Shown here: positions 60,311 through 64,000 of the stretch, piece after piece | Layout of the letters: the number at the start of each line of letters is the position of its first letter | Numbering within the stretch: position 1 is the first letter of the stretch | Origin: JAJFUI01 sp963754135 | GTDB lineage: Bacteria; Planctomycetota; Planctomycetia; Pirellulales; Thermoguttaceae | Reading direction: 5' to 3' | Length of the DNA: 64,000 nt | Assembly (NCBI GenBank): GCA_963754135.1 | Contig: CAVWEY010000004.1 | Coordinates: 310,001-374,000, forward strand | Program-made: the position numbers and the translations under genes | The notes under the pieces: generated by a model | Databases searched by the model: none | What the model was told of the DNA's origin: nothing | What the model saw: the letters and a program-made list of their open reading frames with translations, nothing else

Positions 60311-61597
60311 TCAATCCCCCACGAAAATCGTTTGCCGCCGGTCGGGACCGACGGAAACGATTTCCACCGGCCGGCCGAGCAACCGGCTGATCCGATCGAG
60401 ATACTTCCGCGCATTGGCCGGCAACTGATCGAGCCGCACCGCGCCGGAAATGTCCTCCCGCCAGCCGGGCAACGTCTCGTAGACCGGTTGGGCGCGCCGC
60501 AGATCGTCGGCGTGAGCGGGGAAGTTGGTGGTCCGCCGGCCGTCCAACTCGTAGGCCGTGCAAATCTTCAACTTCGGCAATTCGCCCAACACGTCCAGCA
60601 GCATCACGGCCAGCGAGTCCACGCCGCTTAACCGGGCGGAGTAGCGGACGGCCACCGCGTCGAACCAGCCGCAGCGGCGGGGCCGGCGGGTGACCGTCCC
60701 GTATTCGTTTCCGCGGCGGCGGATCTGCTCGCCGGTGGCGTTGTCCTGCTCGGTGGGCAGCGGCCCGCCGCCCACCCGCGTGCTGTACGCCTTGATCACG
60801 CCCAACACCTTGGCAATGTACCGGCCGGGCACGCCGGACCCGACCGACACGCCCACGCCCGAACTGTTGCTGCTGGTGACGAACGGAAACGTGCCGTGGT
60901 CGACGTCCAGCAGGGCGCCCTCGGCGCCCTCGAAGAGCACCCGCCGGCCAGCCTCGACCGCGTCGAGCAGATAGGCCGTGGTGTCGGCCACGTGGGGCGC
61001 CAGTCGCAGGGCATAGCCGCTATAGCGGTCAAAGACTTCCTGGGCGTCACAGCGGACGCCGGCGGCGGGAGCCAGTGCGGCGAACAGTTCGTTCTTGGCG
61101 CAGGCGATCCGCTCGATGCGGGCGCGGAAATCGGGCCGCTGCATGTCGCCCAGCCGGACGGCCAACCCGCGGCCCACCTTGTCCCGGTAGCACGGTCCGA
61201 TGCCGCGGAGCGTGGTGCCGATCGGCTCGCCGCCGCACTGCTGCTCCAACAGCCGGTCCTCCTCGACGTGCCAGGGGAAGATCACGTGGGCGCGGTCGCT
61301 CGTGATCAGATTCCCGGCAACCTTCACACCCAGCCCGCGCAGGCCGTCGATCTCGCCCAGCAGCGCAGCCGGGTCGAGTACCACGCCGGCGGCGATGACA
61401 CATTGCACGTCGGGGCGGAAGATGCCGCTGGGGATCAACGAGAGCTTGAAGGTCCGGCCGTCGCGGACGACGGTATGCCCGGCGTTGGCCCCGCCCTGAT
61501 AGCGGACCACAATGTCGTGCCGCTCGCTGAGCAGATCGACGATCTTGCCCTTCGCCTCGTCGCCCCACTGGAGTCCGATCACGCAAGTTACGGGCAC
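60311..61597 (-). CDS. purA: Adenylosuccinate synthase
   Basis: A 428-residue enzyme from GTG 61597 (VPVTCVIGLQWGDEAKGKIV). The P-loop is GDEAKGK instead of the usual GDEGKGK. Other conserved parts: RYQGGANAGHTVV with the catalytic histidine, GTTLRGIGPCYRDKVGRG, LFEGAEGALLDVDHGTFPFV, TSSNSS, and the C-terminal ELPKLKICTAYELDG. It makes adenylosuccinate from IMP and aspartate with GTP. Length and motifs are otherwise normal; the R-M island follows 38 bases downstream on the same strand. Confidence 0.92.
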   Translation of the reverse strand: MPVTCVIGLQWGDEAKGKIVDLLSERHDIVVRYQGGANAGHTVVRDGRTFKLSLIPSGIFRPDVQCVIAAGVVLDPAALLGEIDGLRGLGVKVAGNLITSDRAHVIFPWHVEEDRLLEQQCGGEPIGTTLRGIGPCYRDKVGRGLAVRLGDMQRPDFRARIERIACAKNELFAALAPAAGVRCDAQEVFDRYSGYALRLAPHVADTTAYLLDAVEAGRRVLFEGAEGALLDVDHGTFPFVTSSNSSGVGVSVGSGVPGRYIAKVLGVIKAYSTRVGGGPLPTEQDNATGEQIRRRGNEYGTVTRRPRRCGWFDAVAVRYSARLSGVDSLAVMLLDVLGELPKLKICTAYELDGRRTTNFPAHADDLRRAQPVYETLPGWREDISGAVRLDQLPANARKYLDRISRLLGRPVEIVSVGPDRRQTIFVGD

Positions 61598-61668
61598 AAC
61601 AAGGACCTCGACGGCTCGATGTGGGAAATCTGCAAACACACCAGTTTACCCGCGCGGCCGCACGGCGG

Positions 61669-62670
61669 TCAAGTGTCCCGTAAAGCCACCACGACGGAAC
61701 TCATCGCCTCGTCCTCGACCGCCAATCGCGGATGCTGAAATCCGGCGGCTTGCAGGTCTTCGGCGTACTCCTCGAAAGTGAACGTCCCGCCGGACTCGGT
61801 GTGTACCAGCATGTTGATGGCGAACAGCGCACCTTGCAAAGGTTTCGTGCGGCACCGCGCCATCACGATGTCACGGATGGCGATCCGCCCGCCGGGCAGG
61901 AGCGCCTTGAACACCTTGGCGAACAGTTCGCGGTTGTGCCGCCGCGAGTGCTGGTGGCAAATCGCGCTTACCCAGGCGAAGTCGGCTCCGCCGGGAAGCT
62001 GGTCGGCGTAGAAGTCGCCGGGCACAAGCGTCACCCGCGGAGCGAACTCCGTGCCGGCCAGCCGGGTGCGGGCCTGCTGGATGGCATCGGGCAGGTCGAA
62101 AATCGTGGCCGTGGCAGCCGGCACGGCGCGGAGAAAGGCCAGCGTCCACGTCCCCGACGCCCCGCCCACGTCCAGCAAGTGCCGGAACTGCGGCGGGCCA
62201 AGCCGCCGGACCAAATCGTCGGCCAGCGGGCCGGAGACCGCGTGCATGGCGGCGATGAAACTCGCCCGGTCGGCCTCCGCCCCGCGGATGCTTGCCGCCC
62301 GCGGCACCGGCGCGCCCGCCTTGACCACCCAGGCCAACTGCGACCAGCCGCGCAACACGCTGGTCATATGTTGCAGCATGGGCAGGACGGTCTCCGAACC
62401 GTCCGCGAGCAGCCAGCCGCGCAATTCGGCCGGCACACCGTAGCGGCCGTCCTGCTTCTCCAGCAATCCCAGCGCGGCCACGGCGTCCAGCAGCATGGTG
62501 ATCGCCCGCAGATCGCAGCCGAGCTTCTCGGCCAACTGCCCGGCCGAGAGCGGCTGGCCCTGGAGCGCGGTCCACAGGTCAAGCTCCGCGGCGGCCCCGA
62601 TCACACAGGCCGGCCGGAAGCCGTTCATCAACTCAAGAACCTGCTCTCGGCTCAATCGTGTTTCGGACAT
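61669..62670 (-). CDS. SAM-dependent O-methyltransferase (acetylserotonin/hydroxyindole type)
   Basis: A 333-residue enzyme from ATG 62670 (AAGGGA upstream). The N-terminal winged-helix dimerisation domain includes SAGQLAEKLGCDLRAITMLL and LGLLEKQDGRYGV. The SAM motif is FRHLLDVGGASGTWTLAFLR, followed by ATIFDLPDAI and VTLVPGDFYADQLPGGADF. The catalytic histidine is in ICHQHSRRHNRELF. Family members methylate small phenolic or hydroxy compounds. The substrate is unknown; purA starts 71 bases downstream. Confidence 0.85.
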   Translation of the reverse strand: MSETRLSREQVLELMNGFRPACVIGAAAELDLWTALQGQPLSAGQLAEKLGCDLRAITMLLDAVAALGLLEKQDGRYGVPAELRGWLLADGSETVLPMLQHMTSVLRGWSQLAWVVKAGAPVPRAASIRGAEADRASFIAAMHAVSGPLADDLVRRLGPPQFRHLLDVGGASGTWTLAFLRAVPAATATIFDLPDAIQQARTRLAGTEFAPRVTLVPGDFYADQLPGGADFAWVSAICHQHSRRHNRELFAKVFKALLPGGRIAIRDIVMARCRTKPLQGALFAINMLVHTESGGTFTFEEYAEDLQAAGFQHPRLAVEDEAMSSVVVALRDT

Positions 62671-62797
62671 AGCGGTCCCTTTTCCTATAGCGTCAGCGCC
62701 CATCGTAGCGTGTTGCTTCCGATTGGGCAACCGCCTGGGTGGGGCACATCGAGGCATGGCTTCCGGGCGGATTGCCGATCCGCTATGCTGAGGCATT

Positions 62798-64000
62798 ATG
62801 CCTTCCGCACAGCATCAACTCTTCGAGACCGAGCCGGAGCCGTGGGAGGCGGACGACCAGAACCGCCAACTGGTGGCCTCGGTGGTGCTGGCGGCAGGGC
62901 CGGCCAAGGAGTTCGATTACCTCGTGCCCGACGGGCTGCGCGAAGCGGTCGAACTCGGCCGGCGGGTCAAGGCGCCGTTCGGGCCGGGCAACCGGCTGGT
63001 GGTGGGCTATTGCGTGCGGCTGGAAGACCGGCCGGCGGGACGGCGGAAGCTCAAGCCCTTGCACTCGGTGCTCGACGAGCGGAGCCTGCTTAAGCCAGCG
63101 ATGCTGCGGCTCTGCCGCTGGATCGCCGATCACTATCTCTGCGATTGGGCGAGCGTGCTCGAGGCCGTGCTTCCGGCGGGCGTGCGGGGCGGGGCCGGCA
63201 CGCGACTGAGCACATTGCTATCGCTGGATGAGGAAGCGATGCGGCGGCTGGGTGGCACGTCCCTGAGCGGGCCGGGTGGCACGTCCCTGAGCGGGCTGGG
63301 TGGCACGTCCCTGAGCGCAGCGAAGGGCGTGGCGGACGGCGCGACCACGCCCTTCGCTCCGCTCAGGGACGTGCCACCCAACGAACCCGACAGGCGGCCG
63401 AAGCTGCCGCCGAAACAGGTGGAGGTGCTCAAGGTGCTGGCCGGGGCCAAGGAGGCGATGACGCCCGGCGAGTTGGCCCGCGCCGCCCGTTGCGGCCCAG
63501 GCCCGATCACCGCGCTGCGGAGGAAGGGGTTGATCCGCGCCCGTTCCGGCCGGATCGCCACCTTGCGGCCGGAAGAGGCCCCGCCGGCCCGCGAAAAACA
63601 CCTCGTGCTCAATCCCGATCAAGAGCGGGCGTTGCGGGCGATCCTCGACGCCCTCAACTCCCGCCGCCACCAGACGATCCTCATCCACGGCGTGACCGGC
63701 AGCGGCAAGACCGAGGTCTACATCCAGGCCATTCAGGAGGTAATCCATTTCGGCCGCCAGGCGATCGTGCTGGTGCCGGAGATCAGCCTGACGCCGCAGA
63801 CGGTCGAGCGGTTCCGGCAGCGGTTCGGCGCGGTGGCCGTGCTGCACAGCCACCTGAGCGACGCCGAGCGGCATGTGTCTTGGCAACGGATCGCCGAGGG
63901 GGCGGCGCCGGTGGTGGTCGGCGCCCGCAGCGCGATTTTCGCCCCCACGCCGGACCTTGGGCTGATCGTGCTGGACGAGGAGCACGAAAGCTCGTTCAAG
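62798..64000 (+). CDS. priA: Primosomal protein N' (PriA), 5' part (runs off right edge)
   Basis: From ATG 62798, 401 codons are open to the window end. The N-terminal DNA-binding domain includes VASVVLAAGPAKEFDYLVPD and LGRRVKAPFGPGNRLVVGYC. The helicase domain begins NPDQERALRAIL with Walker A ILIHGVTGSGKTEVYIQAIQ, LVPEISLTPQTVERFRQRFG and the DEEH box near the end. PriA reloads the replicative helicase at stalled forks. A 130-base repeat block (63250-63380) is inserted in frame between the N-terminal domain and the helicase core, making GGTSLSG repeats. Confidence 0.93.
   Translation, partial: MPSAQHQLFETEPEPWEADDQNRQLVASVVLAAGPAKEFDYLVPDGLREAVELGRRVKAPFGPGNRLVVGYCVRLEDRPAGRRKLKPLHSVLDERSLLKPAMLRLCRWIADHYLCDWASVLEAVLPAGVRGGAGTRLSTLLSLDEEAMRRLGGTSLSGPGGTSLSGLGGTSLSAAKGVADGATTPFAPLRDVPPNEPDRRPKLPPKQVEVLKVLAGAKEAMTPGELARAARCGPGPITALRRKGLIRARSGRIATLRPEEAPPAREKHLVLNPDQERALRAILDALNSRRHQTILIHGVTGSGKTEVYIQAIQEVIHFGRQAIVLVPEISLTPQTVERFRQRFGAVAVLHSHLSDAERHVSWQRIAEGAAPVVVGARSAIFAPTPDLGLIVLDEEHESSFK
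63247..63381. repeat. Three tandem GGGTGGCACGTCCCTGAGC units plus inverted copy inside priA
   Basis: GGTGGCACGTCCCTGAGC is repeated three times at 24-30-base intervals (63250-63320), followed by the inverse GCTCAGGGACGTGCCACCC at 63362-63381. It can form a long hairpin. It is in frame and encodes GGTSLSG repeats. The core resembles the intergenic repeat at 329-409. Confidence 0.75.

Overview
The window is high-GC bacterial chromosome that looks planctomycetal (Planctomycetota, Pirellulales-like). The markers are three DUF1559 prepilin-like proteins with the ELLVVITIIGILIALLLPAV N-terminus, a PEP-CTERM protein, an FLEPLE/LLS-type N-terminus on a secreted protease, an ECF sigma factor with a FecR/anti-sigma partner, PQQ/YCF48 propeller proteins, transthyretin-like lipoproteins and GH/Gfo-Idh sugar genes. 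No rRNA, tRNA or CRISPR array was recognised.

Layout. 1-5300: edge of a secreted protein, DUF4139 protein, BamB-like propeller, HicBA toxin-antitoxin and lexA. 5590-12550: S53 protease with repeats, pcm, large hybrid sensor kinase. 12580-18730: small hypothetical, ECF sigma/anti-sigma pair, PEP-CTERM protein, DUF1559 protein. 18780-26400: GH59 galactosylceramidase, Tat-exported Gfo/Idh/MocA oxidoreductase, asnB, zinc-ribbon membrane protein, aldo/keto reductase. 26500-31100: two secreted proteins and a large AT-richer probable glycoside hydrolase. 31770-39890 (minus): a seven-gene envelope operon with a squalene-cyclase-fold lipoprotein, two DUF1559/transthyretin-lipoprotein pairs and a MacB/FtsX-type ABC transporter. 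40110-43010: a HAMP histidine kinase plus NtrC-type regulator divergent from that operon; the gap holds a sigma-54 promoter sequence and two identical-design palindromes. 43170-47400: Fic protein, nitroreductase, ATP-grasp ligase, Phd-like/membrane fusion. 47450-52840: a 1000-codon YCF48-PIG-L-TPR-CBM9 fusion, lipoproteins and a yqjD/E-like operon. 52890-64000: aroDE, ParDE, a zinc-ribbon membrane protein, mutL, a three-gene restriction-modification island, purA, an O-methyltransferase and the 5' part of priA.

Two things cut across the window. First, 17 genes are interrupted by 30 apparent frameshifts; every one can be repaired by restoring 1-2 bases at a GCGC/GGCGCC context and every repaired gene then has a whole number of codons. 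I treat these genes as intact genes read through a systematic sequence error, although real mutation cannot be excluded. Second, palindromes and heptamer-type repeats occur both between genes and, in frame, inside the linkers of conserved proteins (FecR, AsnB, MutL, PriA, the PIG-L fusion).

The best candidate for an undescribed system is the sigma-54/NtrC-controlled envelope operon at 31773-43007.
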